Counted from the first letter of the stretch, positions 1 to 10,032 are shown. The stretch is DNA of 64,000 nt from Marinobacter xestospongiae (GCF_023156385.1 NZ_JAKZAK010000013.1:62001-126000); one strand, 5' to 3'. A program made the numbers and translations. The notes: a model not told the origin generated them from the letters alone.

Positions 1-122
1 CGCATCGGCGGGGAGTCCGTGAGCCTCTCTACGCCCCTCGGGAATGCTGTCGTCCGGCTCTGCGGGTTCAGGATGGCGGTTGCGGTTCCCATCGATCCAT
101 GCCGGAGTAGTCTTACTGAGTT

Positions 123-2495
123 ATGTTGCGTCGCTGGCTTGATAGTCTGGTCAATCGGGCCGTGCTTCTGGTGGTAGGGGCCATCCTGTTGACCGCCCTT
201 GCGGTGAGCCTGTCCAACTCCCTGGCCAGCCGGCAGGAGCTGCAGGCCCAGGCGGAAGCCCGGGTAGCCATCATGGCCGGGCTGATGGCCTCCGAGCTGG
301 ACCAGAAACTGTCGGTCCGGCTGGAAGCCATCTCGGACGTGGCCGCCCACCTGGCGATGGACCGTGTGGCCTTCGAGAGTCGGGCCCAGTTACTGGTAGA
401 CCGGCAGGTGGCCCTGCGGCATCTGTTTGATGGCATTTACCTGTTTGACGCCAAAGGCACGCTGATTGGTGCCTACCCGGAGGGGCGGGAGCACCTAGGC
501 ACCGATATCCGTGATCGACCCTACTTCCGCCAGACCCTGGGGCAGCTGACGCCGGTGATCTCCGAACCCTACCGGGCCTACGGCACCGACCTGCCGGAGA
601 TCATGGTGGCCGCGCCGGTGTTTGATCACCAACGCCAGTTGGTGGGGGTGCTGGGCGGCGCCATTCACCTGGATGGCGAGAACTTCATGGCCGACATTGC
701 CAGCGTTCACATCGGGCGCACCGGCTATGTTGGAATTGGTACCCAGAGCGGTATCACCCTCGCCCATGGCGACGACACCAGCCAGGTGATGCAGCCGATC
801 CCCGCCAGCAATGCTCCGGTCACCGCCGCTCTGCAAGGCTTTGAGGGTACTCAGATTTCGCCCAACAAGGATGGCAAGCGCTCTCTGGTGTCGATTCGCC
901 AGCTCAACCAGGCGCCCTGGTTTGTCGGGGTGATCTGGCCCCTGCAAGAAGCCTTCGCCCCGGCCTCCCGCCTCACCGATATGCTGGCCTGGGTGCTGTT
1001 GGCGGTGATGCTGGTGCTGGTGCCGATCGCATTGTGGGGCTTCCGCCTGCTATTGGCACCATTGACCGACCTCTCCCAGCAGATCACCGATCGCCACCTG
1101 GGGTTGCGATCCCGCCGGGTCAGCGTTGGTGGTGGCCGGGAGATCCGCCAGGTGGCCGACACCTTCAACACGGTGATGGATGAGCGTACCGAGGTGGTCA
1201 ACTCGCTGGCGGATCGTGAGGCCTTTTTTCGCTCGCTGTCCCAGCGCTCCCCCATTGGCATCCTGCAGGCGGATGTGCTGGGCCGGGTCGAGTTCGTCAA
1301 CCCCGCCTGTGAGGACATCGTCGGCGTGCCTGCAGATCAGATCCGCCACCTGCCGCTGACGGCGCTGATCCACTCCGCTGATCGCCACACGGTGGTTGCG
1401 GATTGGCGTCGTATTCGTCAGCAGGGCGGGGTCTACCGCGGTCGTTTCCGGGTGGAGCACAAGCAGGGGCGGGGCACCCGCTGGGTGGATGTGATGACGA
1501 CGGTGATCGACGCTCCCGGCAAGACCCTCGGTACCCTCACCGTCATTCGCGACATCACCCACGAGCTGGCGGTGGAAGCCGAGCTGAAAGCGGAGCAGAA
1601 ACGCGCCGAGAGCATCCTCAGTGTGCTGCGCGAAGGGGTGTTGTTGACCGATCCCCAGGGTGCGGTTCGCTACGCCAACCAGGGTGCCTGCGAATACATG
1701 GGCAGTCCGTTGCTATGTGAGGGCAGCAATTTCTTTGATCGGGTCATCATTGAGGCCGACGGGATGCGCTGGCGCCGTGAGCGTTTCCTGGCACAGTCGG
1801 AGGTTCCGGTGCTGGACGCGGTGTTGCGCAATACCCAGGGCCAGAAGTTTGATGTTGAGCTGACCATGCTGCGGTTGAGCCCTGGCGGAGACAACGAACG
1901 TCTGGTGTTTGTGTTGCGGGATGACAGCGAGCGGCGGCAACAGGAACGTCAGTTGTCCTGGGAAGCCAGTCACGATGCCCTGACCGGGGTGATGAACCGA
2001 CGCGGCTTCTCATCCACGCTGATCAAATGGCTGGAGCGGGCGGAAGAGCTCACAACCCCCAGCGTGCTGATGCTGATCGACCTGGATTATTTCAAACCGG
2101 TCAACGATCACGGCGGCCACCTGCTGGGGGACGAACTGCTGCGACGGCTGGCGGAGGTGTTCAGCCAGGCGGTGCGGCAGTCTGATTGCGTCGCCCGTAT
2201 TGGCGGTGACGAGTTCGGGGTGATCCTGCCGGGCTGTGGCCTGGAGCGGGCGGAGTTGCTGGCGGAAGAGATCCGGGCCAAGGTGGAGGCGCTGACCATC
2301 GAACATGAGGGGCAGTCCTTCGGCGTCACCGCCAGCATTGGCCTGACGGTGTTGTCACAGGACGATTCCGGGCCCCGGGAAACCATCGCCCGGGCCGATG
2401 AGGGCTGCTACGCCGCCAAGGCCCAGGGACGCAATCAGGTGGTGTCGGTACCGCTGCCGCCGGAATACGAGGAAGTGACGGAACCGGGCAGTTAG
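123..2495 (+). CDS. Membrane diguanylate cyclase: dCACHE-HAMP-PAS-PAS-GGDEF
   Basis: Predicted to make cyclic di-GMP from two GTP in response to an extracytoplasmic ligand. The 790-residue protein has an N-terminal membrane segment (about residues 12-34), a periplasmic region resembling a double CACHE domain (about 40-280), a second membrane segment (about 285-308), a HAMP-like linker, two PAS-like regions (about 365-480 and 490-605) and a C-terminal GGDEF domain. The active-site motif reads IGGDEFG, and RQSD lies exactly five residues before it, which is the layout of the product-inhibition I-site. Both active and inhibition sites therefore look intact. No EAL domain follows. The start lacks a strong ribosome binding site, but no better in-frame start is visible. 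Its stop codon abuts the stop of the convergent TauE/SafE gene with no spacer. The ligand is unknown. Confidence 0.9.
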   Translation: MLRRWLDSLVNRAVLLVVGAILLTALAVSLSNSLASRQELQAQAEARVAIMAGLMASELDQKLSVRLEAISDVAAHLAMDRVAFESRAQLLVDRQVALRHLFDGIYLFDAKGTLIGAYPEGREHLGTDIRDRPYFRQTLGQLTPVISEPYRAYGTDLPEIMVAAPVFDHQRQLVGVLGGAIHLDGENFMADIASVHIGRTGYVGIGTQSGITLAHGDDTSQVMQPIPASNAPVTAALQGFEGTQISPNKDGKRSLVSIRQLNQAPWFVGVIWPLQEAFAPASRLTDMLAWVLLAVMLVLVPIALWGFRLLLAPLTDLSQQITDRHLGLRSRRVSVGGGREIRQVADTFNTVMDERTEVVNSLADREAFFRSLSQRSPIGILQADVLGRVEFVNPACEDIVGVPADQIRHLPLTALIHSADRHTVVADWRRIRQQGGVYRGRFRVEHKQGRGTRWVDVMTTVIDAPGKTLGTLTVIRDITHELAVEAELKAEQKRAESILSVLREGVLLTDPQGAVRYANQGACEYMGSPLLCEGSNFFDRVIIEADGMRWRRERFLAQSEVPVLDAVLRNTQGQKFDVELTMLRLSPGGDNERLVFVLRDDSERRQQERQLSWEASHDALTGVMNRRGFSSTLIKWLERAEELTTPSVLMLIDLDYFKPVNDHGGHLLGDELLRRLAEVFSQAVRQSDCVARIGGDEFGVILPGCGLERAELLAEEIRAKVEALTIEHEGQSFGVTASIGLTVLSQDDSGPRETIARADEGCYAAKAQGRNQVVSVPLPPEYEEVTEPGS

Positions 2496-3269
2496 TCAGA
2501 GGCTCCCCGGCCAGCCGGCAGACTGGGCGGCCTGCCACAGCAGCCGCAGCGCCAGCACCGTCAGCAACAGGTTGAACAGCTGCTGGAAGCGGCGGTTGTC
2601 CAGTTTTTTCAATACCTGCAGTCCCAGCCGGGTACCCACCAGACCACACACAATCATCGCCGCAATAAACACCAGCCACTGCTGGAAGACAAACCCGGCC
2701 AGGCCGAACACCAGGGCCTTGGGCGCGTGTTGCAGGGTCATGGCGGTGGCAAAGGTGGCCACGGTGGTGAAACGGTCGCGGTGGATCTGTTTGACGAAGG
2801 CGGCCACCAGCGGCCCGGTGGCGCCCACGAACAGCGACACAAAGGACGTCAGTACCGACGCCAGGAACACCCCCGGTGTGCCCAGGGCCCGGCCTGGCAG
2901 TGGCGGCCCCCAGCACAGGTAGAGCACGAACAGGGCAATGGTGAGCTGCCACAGGTGCTGGGGCAGGTCCACCAGCAGCCAGGCCCCCACTGCGGCACCC
3001 ACCAGAACCCCGGGGGCGAAGGCGGCAATCACCCGCCAGTCCACCTTGCGCCAGGTCATTGCTGCACGGCCGGCGTTGGAGCCCAGTTGCACAAGGCCAT
3101 GTACCGGAATGATCGCCGCCGGCGGCAGCCACATGGCCAGCAGCACCAGCAACAGCACGCCACCACCGGCACCCAGGCTGGCGGTAATCATTGAGGTGAT
3201 CGCCGATGCGGCCAGCAGCAGCGCGGCGGTGGTGACACCAAGGCCTTCCGGTAACAGGGCGATGTCCAA
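2496..3269 (-). CDS. TauE/SafE family membrane transporter
   Basis: A 257-residue, very hydrophobic protein with about eight predicted membrane helices. It has the small glycine-rich N-terminal repeat typical of TauE/SafE permeases (SLGAGGG near residue 32) and a related second half (FVGATGPLVAAF). The family moves small sulfur-containing or organic anions such as sulfite or sulfoacetate, mostly outward. The actual substrate here cannot be read from sequence, and no sulfonate genes lie nearby. It stands alone, convergent with the GGDEF gene and in the same direction as the transglycosylase-like gene upstream of it. Family assignment is firm; substrate is open. Confidence 0.85.
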   Translation of the reverse strand: MDIALLPEGLGVTTAALLLAASAITSMITASLGAGGGVLLLVLLAMWLPPAAIIPVHGLVQLGSNAGRAAMTWRKVDWRVIAAFAPGVLVGAAVGAWLLVDLPQHLWQLTIALFVLYLCWGPPLPGRALGTPGVFLASVLTSFVSLFVGATGPLVAAFVKQIHRDRFTTVATFATAMTLQHAPKALVFGLAGFVFQQWLVFIAAMIVCGLVGTRLGLQVLKKLDNRRFQQLFNLLLTVLALRLLWQAAQSAGWPGSL

Positions 3270-3306
3270 GGCAGCTCCGATCAGGGGTTGTTGAGGGTGG
3301 TGCGGG

Positions 3307-4416
3307 CTACTCCGGGGCTGCCGTACACAGCGGGTCTTCCCGGAGAGCGGAGGTTTGGCACAGGGCTTCGGTGGCCAGCTGCACGTCGGCGACGTAATAC
3401 AGTGATGCCAGCCCCAGCCGGTCCCGGCCCAGGTTGTGGTAAATCATGCCGAAAGCGATGTCTCCGGCGGAGAAACGGTCGTGGTGGCGGGCAAAGTAGC
3501 GTGCGGCCTCGGCCCGCTGGTCATCGTTGAGCAGGGCTTCGACCCGGCCCGCGCCGCCGTGGTAGGCCTGGATCAGTAACAGCGTGAACAGTCGCTGACG
3601 CTTGCCTTCGGGCAGGCTGCCGAAGCGCTGCTCGAAGGCCGGACGCAGATTGCGGGCGTTCTGGTTCATCAGTTTCAGGGCGCAGTCGAACTGGGCCAGC
3701 CGATGCCAGTGATGCTTCGGCGTGATGCCGCAGTCCCCCAGTGCCGAGCTCGACAGCTGCAGGATGCCGCGGGCGTTGGCGGCCGAGTGGGCCCGGGCCC
3801 TGCCGCCGCTTTCGATCAGCAACTGGCCGGCGAGATAACGAGGCAGCTCCGGAGGCAGTTGCAGGCGTTGTTGGGCCTGGCGGGTGGAGACCACCAGTGA
3901 GAGTGCCTGGTGCAGGTTTCCGGGCTGCTGTGGTGAGGCGAAACTGAGGTCGTCCCAGCTGCCCCAGAGGCGGGCATCCGGGTCGTTGCCAAGGTAGCGG
4001 CTGATGGCGTCGTCGAGCTCGGCGTGGGGCTGGTCACAGGCCAGTGCGAACGGGTAGCCGGTGACATCGGGGGCACCTTTGATCCAGGTATGGGCCTTGC
4101 CCCGCTGCGCCATGGAGGCCCGGGCGTCGTTAATGCGCCGCTGGGTGCCAAGTCGCGACACGCCGTTATCGATGTAACCCAGAAAGCGACCGCGACGGTC
4201 GAACAAAATGTGACGATCCGGCTGCGAGCAGTAGCCGGATGAGGACAGCACCCAGCGGCGGATGGTGACGATGTTCTGGTACACCCCTTGGCTGACCCAG
4301 TAGGGCGATGACCGCACCACCTCGGTCCAGTCGGCCTCGGTGTCCTGGGCGGCGACGGGCATCGTTACGGCAAGCAGCCAGCCGAACAGCAGCGACAGCA
4401 GTAGCCGGTCTCGCAT
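3307..4416 (-). CDS. Secreted lytic transglycosylase-like protein (SLT fold)
   Basis: Likely a periplasmic murein-cleaving enzyme. The start chosen is the ATG at 4416, which has AAGGA about 10 bases upstream and begins a classical signal peptide (MRDRLLLSLL..., cleavage probably after VAA, about residue 23). An in-frame start 27 codons earlier would bury the signal. The SLT-type domain occupies roughly residues 190-330. Glu202 in the IESGG motif is in the position of the catalytic glutamate, followed by an S-x-x-N-A-x-G-x-L-Q-L stretch typical of the fold. The first 180 residues match no domain I recognise. The protein is 369 residues long. Whether it remodels walls or only binds them cannot be told. 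Confidence 0.75.
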   Translation of the reverse strand: MRDRLLLSLLFGWLLAVTMPVAAQDTEADWTEVVRSSPYWVSQGVYQNIVTIRRWVLSSSGYCSQPDRHILFDRRGRFLGYIDNGVSRLGTQRRINDARASMAQRGKAHTWIKGAPDVTGYPFALACDQPHAELDDAISRYLGNDPDARLWGSWDDLSFASPQQPGNLHQALSLVVSTRQAQQRLQLPPELPRYLAGQLLIESGGRARAHSAANARGILQLSSSALGDCGITPKHHWHRLAQFDCALKLMNQNARNLRPAFEQRFGSLPEGKRQRLFTLLLIQAYHGGAGRVEALLNDDQRAEAARYFARHHDRFSAGDIAFGMIYHNLGRDRLGLASLYYVADVQLATEALCQTSALREDPLCTAAPE

Positions 4417-4603
4417 GGTGAGGGTGTCCTTGCTGATTGTTGTGGGAACGGGCTCGACCTGTTGGCATCCTAGCCAGCGCCGCGGTGCCTTGTCCACGGC
4501 TTTGCGCTGGGGGCGGGGTGATCAGGCCAGGGCGTGGGAACAGTCCCTGTGCCCACCATGTTAGGGTATGCTGTCGCCAGCCGACCATGACGAGGGAGCC
4601 GCA

Positions 4604-6091
4604 ATGAAGGAAGCCGAATACCTGCGATTTGATGCCGTCGCCCTGGCGGACCTGATCCGCCGAGGCGAGGTGCGTGCCGAGGAGGTCTGTGCCGCCGCCA
4701 TCCGCCGTGCCGAGACCGTGGACCGTCGTATCAACGCCATCTGTCAGCCCCAGTTCGAGCAGGCCCGCCGCCATCCGCTGCCGCAGGATGCGCCTTTTGC
4801 CGGCGTGCCGTTCCTGCTCAAGGACCTGGCCCAGGAGCAGGAAGGGGTATTGTGTTCCTATGGCAGCCGGGGCTTCCGCCACAACATTGCCCGCACCGAT
4901 TCTGAGTTTGTCCGTCGCAGCCGCAGCGGCGGGCTGGTGTTCCTGGGACGCACCGCAACGCCGGAGCTGGGCCTGAAAGCGGTCACCGAATCGAAGTTGT
5001 GGGGGCCGACCCGCAACCCCTGGGACCTGAGCCGGACGCCGGGAGGCTCCAGCGGTGGCTCGGGTGCCGCGGTGGCGGCGGGGATTGTGCCCATCGCCGG
5101 TGCCAACGACGGTGGTGGCTCCATACGTATTCCTGCGGCCTACAACGGCCTGTTCGGTCTCAAGCCCTCCCGCGGCCGGGTGTCTGCCGGTCCGCTGGTG
5201 GGCGAGGCCTGGACCGGCGCCTCGGTGGACCATGTGGTCAGTCGCACCGTCCGTGACAGTGCCGCCATGCTGGACCTGCTGGCGGGCCCCGCCGAGGGCG
5301 ACCCGTTCCGCATCGCACCTCCGGCGCAGCCCTACGCCGAGCTGATGCAGCAGGCGCCCCGGCCGCTGCGTATCGGCCTGTTCACCGAGTCGCCCTATCA
5401 CACCGAGGTTGACCCCGAGTACGTCGAGGCGGTGGAAGCCACCGGACGCCTGCTGGAAAGCCTGGGCCATGAGGTTGAGCTGGCTCGGCCCCACTATGAT
5501 GGCCCCGCCCTGGCCCGCTGCTATCTGGGGCTGTACTTCGGTGAGGTGGCTGCGGCTATGGCACGGGCCCAGGACGACTGGGGAGCGAAAGACGGCGATT
5601 TTGAGCTGGAAACCCGGCTACTGGCTATGCTGGGACGGGCCCTGCCGCTGCCGGACTACGTTCGCATGCGCCAGCAGTGGAACGATTTCGGCCGCGCTCT
5701 GGGAGAGTTCTTCGGGCGCTACGACCTCTACCTCTGCCCCAGCGCCGGGCAGAAGCCGGCGCGCATCGGCGAGATGAACACACCGGCGCACCTGCAGCTG
5801 ATGGCCAGGTTGATGCTCGCGCTCAAGGCTGGACGTCTGGTGCACCGCAGTGGTCAGGTTGATCAGTTGGCACTGGAAAGCCTGGCCCGGACCCCGTTCA
5901 CCCAGCTGGCCAATCTCACCGGTACCCCGGCGATGTCGGTGCCACTGCACTGGAGCGCCGATGGTCTGCCGGTTGGGGTGCAACTGGGCGCCCCCAGCGG
6001 CGATGAGGCGACCCTGCTGCAGGTGGCGGCGCAGCTGGAAGAGGCGCTGCCCTGGTTCGGTCAGTACGAGCGCCTGGACACCCTGGGCTGA
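4604..6091 (+). CDS. Amidase signature family hydrolase
   Basis: Hydrolyses a carboxamide to acid and ammonia or amine. The start at 4604 is preferred over one 12 codons upstream because GAGGGAG sits at 4592-4598 with proper spacing. The 495-residue length is normal for the family. The Ser-cisSer-Lys triad is visible: Lys73 in LLKDLA, the cis-Ser at 149 in GGSSGGSGAA, and the nucleophile Ser173 in NDGGGSIRIP. The family includes general amidases, 6-aminohexanoate-cyclic-dimer hydrolases and fatty acid amide hydrolases. There is no gatB-like neighbour, so it is not GatA. Substrate unknown. It is monocistronic, divergent from the transglycosylase gene. Confidence 0.88.
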   Translation: MKEAEYLRFDAVALADLIRRGEVRAEEVCAAAIRRAETVDRRINAICQPQFEQARRHPLPQDAPFAGVPFLLKDLAQEQEGVLCSYGSRGFRHNIARTDSEFVRRSRSGGLVFLGRTATPELGLKAVTESKLWGPTRNPWDLSRTPGGSSGGSGAAVAAGIVPIAGANDGGGSIRIPAAYNGLFGLKPSRGRVSAGPLVGEAWTGASVDHVVSRTVRDSAAMLDLLAGPAEGDPFRIAPPAQPYAELMQQAPRPLRIGLFTESPYHTEVDPEYVEAVEATGRLLESLGHEVELARPHYDGPALARCYLGLYFGEVAAAMARAQDDWGAKDGDFELETRLLAMLGRALPLPDYVRMRQQWNDFGRALGEFFGRYDLYLCPSAGQKPARIGEMNTPAHLQLMARLMLALKAGRLVHRSGQVDQLALESLARTPFTQLANLTGTPAMSVPLHWSADGLPVGVQLGAPSGDEATLLQVAAQLEEALPWFGQYERLDTLG

Positions 6092-6249
6092 TTGCAACGT
6101 GGGCGCTGCAGAGCCGTCCGGGTGATCCGCTTGCGGGCACCGGGCGTTTATCTTTGCAGGGTGAACAGGCTATGCTGTTAGTCAGGGTCCCGGCCAATTG
6201 GTAACGAAGCGGCCCTGACACCTGATGGCATCGAGGAGGCGAGTGAACG

Positions 6250-6858
6250 ATGAACCAACCGATGGCAATCGAAGAGCTGGTATCCGTAGCGCAGGCTGAG
6301 GCCATGGGGGAGCTGGATGCCCCGATGATGGCCATAGTGCTCACCAATGAGCAGAGTTATGACCTGCCCATCAACTCACTGGACACCGATGCCGACAAGG
6401 CACGCTGGGCGCTGATCCTGAGGGCGGCGCGTGAACACGTGGAAGCCGATGCCGTGGCCCTGCTGTATCCGGCCTGGACCACCATCCGCAAGAAACCCGC
6501 AGTGGCTGCGGACGCCGAAGTTGAGGCTGAAAGCGGGCGTAGCGACGACGAGCAGGCCGAGCCTATCGACACCCTGTTCGTGCAACTGCATACCCGTGAC
6601 CGGGTCTACTGGCGGGGGTTCGAGCAGATTCGCGATCCGCGCCACCAGCGCATCATTGGTTTCCGGGGCATTGGCGCCCTGTCGACCGATTACGGTCGCG
6701 ACGATGCGCCCCAGGTCACGGCCTGGCTCGATACCCTGTTCGAGCCGCTGCCTGAAGAGGGCGAAGAAACCGAAGTGGATCGTGAACTGGCGGATCTGCT
6801 GGAAGAGCCGGAAGTGAGCGCGGCGCTGTACCCACGGCAACTGCGGGCACTGCACTGA
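6250..6858 (+). CDS. Unknown acidic cytoplasmic protein
   Basis: A 202-residue protein I do not recognise. The start is supported by GAGGAGG at about 6233-6239. There is no signal peptide or membrane segment. It is strongly acidic, especially in a central Glu/Asp-rich linker (about residues 85-105) and near the C-terminus (EEGEETEVDRELADLLEE). The N-terminal half looks like a compact alpha/beta domain. It is monocistronic and followed by a clear intrinsic terminator. No neighbour suggests a role, so I assign no function. Confidence 0.7.
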   Translation: MNQPMAIEELVSVAQAEAMGELDAPMMAIVLTNEQSYDLPINSLDTDADKARWALILRAAREHVEADAVALLYPAWTTIRKKPAVAADAEVEAESGRSDDEQAEPIDTLFVQLHTRDRVYWRGFEQIRDPRHQRIIGFRGIGALSTDYGRDDAPQVTAWLDTLFEPLPEEGEETEVDRELADLLEEPEVSAALYPRQLRALH

Positions 6859-6911
6859 GGCCCTTCTCCAATCCCCCCCAATCGTGCGTAATAACCGCAC
6901 AATCCTCCCAG

Positions 6912-6935
6912 AAGCCCGGCCAGACCGGGCTTTTT
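6912..6935 (+). terminator. Intrinsic terminator after the acidic-protein gene
   Basis: AAGCCCGG, loop CCAGA, CCGGGCTT followed by a run of T on the plus strand. It ends transcription of the gene that stops at 6858. On the minus strand the T-run is missing, so it is poor for the convergent monooxygenase gene. Confidence 0.85.
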
Positions 6936-6944
6936 CATACCCGT

Positions 6945-8423
6945 TCAGCCCCGGGCCGGCACCGGCTGAAGGTGATAGTCCTGCAGGTCCAGCTTGCTGG
7001 TCATCAGCCGGAAGCTGAAGGTGAAGCCTGGCCAGTTGTTGGTGTTGCGGCCGGAGGCGGTCTTGTACCAGGAATCGCAACCGGACTCCCAGACACTGTG
7101 GCTGAGCTGGTGCTGAAGCCCGGAGACATAGTCCCGCTGGCGCTCGGCCTTGACGTCGATGTAGTGCAGGCCGGGGTCCTGCAACAGGCGGACACACTGC
7201 ATGACATAGCGGATCTGTGACTCCAGCATGAACACAATGGAGCTGTGGGCCAGGTTGGTGTTGGGGCCATAGAGCATGAACAGGTTGGGAAACCCTGCCA
7301 CGTTCATGCCCTTGTAGGCCTCGGCGCCGTCCTGCCAGGCGTCGTTGAGGGACTGGCCGTTGAGTCCGGTGATGGTGATCGGGCTGAGGAAATCGGTGGC
7401 CTTGAAGCCGGTACCGTAGATCAGGGTGTCCACTTCATGGTGCTGGCCATCGGTTGTGACCACACCGCGCTCATCGATGTGGTCGATGCCGTCGGTAATC
7501 AGCGCCAGGTGATCCTGGTCTATCGCCTGGTACCAGTCGTTGGCGATCAGTACCCGTTTGCAGCCCACCGGGTAGTCCGGGATCAGCTTGCGGCGTTTGT
7601 CCGGGTCCCGGACGTGCTTCTTCGCCAGGTGTTTGGCCTGCCACTTGAACACATTCAGCAGAAAACCGAAGCGGGTAAACGCCAGCGCCCGGGACTCGTT
7701 GCGCCAGTAGATCTGGGTGCGATAGAGCCGGTCCAGTACCGGGTAATGGTTGAACAGGTACTGCTCAAACCCGCTGAAGGGCCGGTCCGGTTTGGGGATA
7801 ACCCAGGCGCCGGAGCGCTGGAACAGCTTTAGCTCGCGCACCTTGGGCAGAATCTGGGGCACAAACTGGATGGCACTGGCGCCAGTGCCGATCACCGCCA
7901 CCCGTTTGTCGCTGAGGTCGTGGCGGTGGTCCCAGCGGGCGGAATGGAAAGCGTGCCCCTGGAACCGCTGCAACCCGTCAAGGTGTGGGTAGGCGGGCTG
8001 GTTGAGCTGGCCAGTCGCAGTCACCAGAATGCGGGTCAGGAAGCGGTCACCGGTGGCCGTCTGCAGGCGCCAGAGACCGGCGTCCGCGTCGAAATCGGCG
8101 GCGGTCACTTCCTGGTTGAAGTGGATGTGGCGCTGCAACTGGTACTTGCTGGCACAGCCTTCCAGGTAGGCGCGGATTTCCGGCTGCAGACCGAATTTGC
8201 GGGTCCAGTCGCTCTTGGGCTCGAATGAGAACGAGTAGAGATGGGACTGCACATCGCAGGCGGCGCCCGGGTAAGTGTTGTCGCGCCAGGTGCCACCGAC
8301 GCTGTCGGCCTTCTCCAGCAGGGCAAAGTTGTCGATACCGGCCTTCTTGAGCTGCATGGCCATGCCCAGGCCACCGAAACCGGTACCGATGATGGCGATA
8401 TCGAGGGGGGTGTTCTGGGTCAT
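6945..8423 (-). CDS. Type I Baeyer-Villiger / flavin monooxygenase
   Basis: FAD- and NADPH-dependent oxygenase predicted to insert oxygen next to a ketone, or to oxygenate a heteroatom. The start at 8423 has AGGACA upstream; 492 residues is standard. The FAD-binding Rossmann motif is GTGFGG (residues 13-18). The Baeyer-Villiger fingerprint F-x-G-x-x-x-H-x-x-x-W-D is complete at residues 154-165. The NADPH Rossmann motif GTGASA is at 179-184. The complete fingerprint argues for a type I Baeyer-Villiger enzyme over a plain N-hydroxylating FMO. No alcohol dehydrogenase or esterase lies next to it, so the pathway is unknown. Confidence 0.88.
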   Translation of the reverse strand: MTQNTPLDIAIIGTGFGGLGMAMQLKKAGIDNFALLEKADSVGGTWRDNTYPGAACDVQSHLYSFSFEPKSDWTRKFGLQPEIRAYLEGCASKYQLQRHIHFNQEVTAADFDADAGLWRLQTATGDRFLTRILVTATGQLNQPAYPHLDGLQRFQGHAFHSARWDHRHDLSDKRVAVIGTGASAIQFVPQILPKVRELKLFQRSGAWVIPKPDRPFSGFEQYLFNHYPVLDRLYRTQIYWRNESRALAFTRFGFLLNVFKWQAKHLAKKHVRDPDKRRKLIPDYPVGCKRVLIANDWYQAIDQDHLALITDGIDHIDERGVVTTDGQHHEVDTLIYGTGFKATDFLSPITITGLNGQSLNDAWQDGAEAYKGMNVAGFPNLFMLYGPNTNLAHSSIVFMLESQIRYVMQCVRLLQDPGLHYIDVKAERQRDYVSGLQHQLSHSVWESGCDSWYKTASGRNTNNWPGFTFSFRLMTSKLDLQDYHLQPVPARG

Positions 8424-8547
8424 GGCGGGTGTCCTGTCCGGGTAGGTTTGGAGGTTCAGCAAACAGGGTAGTCAACCTTGGCCGTGGTCACGAGGGCCAA
8501 GGGGGACAGATATCCGGGGCTTGCCAAACAGACTGGCAGAAACCGCA

Positions 8548-10032
8548 TCAGGGCGGGGTGGTGTCCCGGCGGGAGATCAGCGTCAGGCACAGCTGGGCAT
8601 GCTGGATAAAGTGGTCGAAGGCGGCGCGTTGGGCTTCAGACGGTGTGGTGGGGGCGCCGGCGTTGTCGGCGTAGAACATGCCCAGCAGGCGGCCATTGGC
8701 CACCAGGGCGCCGGTTAGCGCTGGCACCCGCCCCAGCCAGGGATCTGCGGCGGTGCCGGGGGCATCCGATGGTGGCCGGTAGATCGCGGTACCATGGGGC
8801 AGCAGTTCGCCCAGCTCTCCGTGGCCGTTCCGGGGTACCCGGAAGTCTGCCTTCCAACCTTCGGTGTGGGGACCGGCCACCCGGCGCGGGACCAGGGCGT
8901 CGCCGCTACGGTCGGTCATCAGCAGGGCCACCCGTTGCAGCCCCACCGCCCGCTGGATGCCATCGCTCACCAACTGGCACACGGTGTTGATGTCGGGTTT
9001 TTCCGTCAGCACCCGGGTCAGTTCCCGCAGCAGTTGCAGTTGTACGTCGGCATCACGCACCGGCGCCTCCTGGCGGGGCTGGTCGGTGCTCTCGGGCTGG
9101 TTGCCCGGCAACAGTTGGGCAACCTGGGGAATGCCCAGGGACGAGGCAATCTGTACCACCTCCTCGGCGTTGCTCGTCAGTTGTTCTGGCAGATCGGTGA
9201 CCGACTCACCGGTCGCCCGGGCCAGGGGCGTCAGTACCCGCGCCACCGCCTCGCTGTGCCAGCCCTGCTCGGCCGCCCGTGCCAGTTCCACCGACAGCTG
9301 CACCAGATGGGCTTCCGGCGATCGTGCCTGGCCGGGGGCGACCGCTTCGCGGATGAATGGCCCCAGGGCCCAGGCTTCCACCAGCCCCCGGGTGAGCGTG
9401 ACAAAGGTGGTGTGCAACACCGCCCGCTGGGCGTCGGCCTCGCTTTCATCACCGTGCAGGCGCAGTTCCAGCTCATCGGCCTGTTCGGTATCACAGGACC
9501 AGAACGTCAGCTCGCCAATGTTCATCAGCAGGGCGCCGATGAACACCTCTTCCTGGGCCTGGCTGCTGCGCCTGGGCAGCAGGCAACGGGCCTGGACTGC
9601 GGCATGGAGAGCACGTGCCAGACACCGAAGCAGGTGTGGGCGATCACTGCGCTGCAGCAGGGTGTCGACGATCAGCGAGGAAATGGCCATGGATTTGACC
9701 GCATCGAACCCGATCAGGGTGATGGCCCGACTGACGGTGCTGACCTGGGTCCGGGTCTGGTTGTAGAACACGGTGTTGGACAGTCGCAGGACCTGGGAGG
9801 TGAGCTGGGCGTCGTTGAGGATCACATGAGCCAGCTCGTTCACCGTGCTGCTGGTGCTGTCGGTGAGCTCGCCGATGTTACGCAGGGTATTGGCCAGAAC
9901 AGGGAGTTCGACCTTGCTCAGGTAAGCGACCCATGCCTGGGCAGAATTCATCCGTGCGGGAACGTCGGTACGGTCGGTCAATACAGGCTGTCCAGTCACT
10001 CGCCGGGAGACATCGGGAAACCGCTGCACCAC
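8548..10032 (-). CDS. HDOD domain protein with C-terminal GAF-like domain
   Basis: A signalling or regulatory protein. An HDOD domain spans about residues 35-240 (LPVLANTLRNIGEL..., and LRLSNTVFYNQ... typical of the family). A GAF-like sensor region follows at about 330-485. HDOD proteins are inactive relatives of HD phosphohydrolases and often work in c-di-GMP, motility or chemotaxis circuits. No catalytic His-Asp pair is evident. The start shown is a GTG; an ATG 27 codons in (9951) is also possible, and neither has a clear Shine-Dalgarno sequence. It is divergent from metN across a 224-bp spacer. Confidence 0.8.
   Translation of the reverse strand: MVQRFPDVSRRVTGQPVLTDRTDVPARMNSAQAWVAYLSKVELPVLANTLRNIGELTDSTSSTVNELAHVILNDAQLTSQVLRLSNTVFYNQTRTQVSTVSRAITLIGFDAVKSMAISSLIVDTLLQRSDRPHLLRCLARALHAAVQARCLLPRRSSQAQEEVFIGALLMNIGELTFWSCDTEQADELELRLHGDESEADAQRAVLHTTFVTLTRGLVEAWALGPFIREAVAPGQARSPEAHLVQLSVELARAAEQGWHSEAVARVLTPLARATGESVTDLPEQLTSNAEEVVQIASSLGIPQVAQLLPGNQPESTDQPRQEAPVRDADVQLQLLRELTRVLTEKPDINTVCQLVSDGIQRAVGLQRVALLMTDRSGDALVPRRVAGPHTEGWKADFRVPRNGHGELGELLPHGTAIYRPPSDAPGTAADPWLGRVPALTGALVANGRLLGMFYADNAGAPTTPSEAQRAAFDHFIQHAQLCLTLISRRDTTPP

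Noticed and set aside
4166..5494. 442-codon open frame antisense to the amidase
   Set aside because: No recognisable domain or start signal; the amidase signature on the plus strand is complete.
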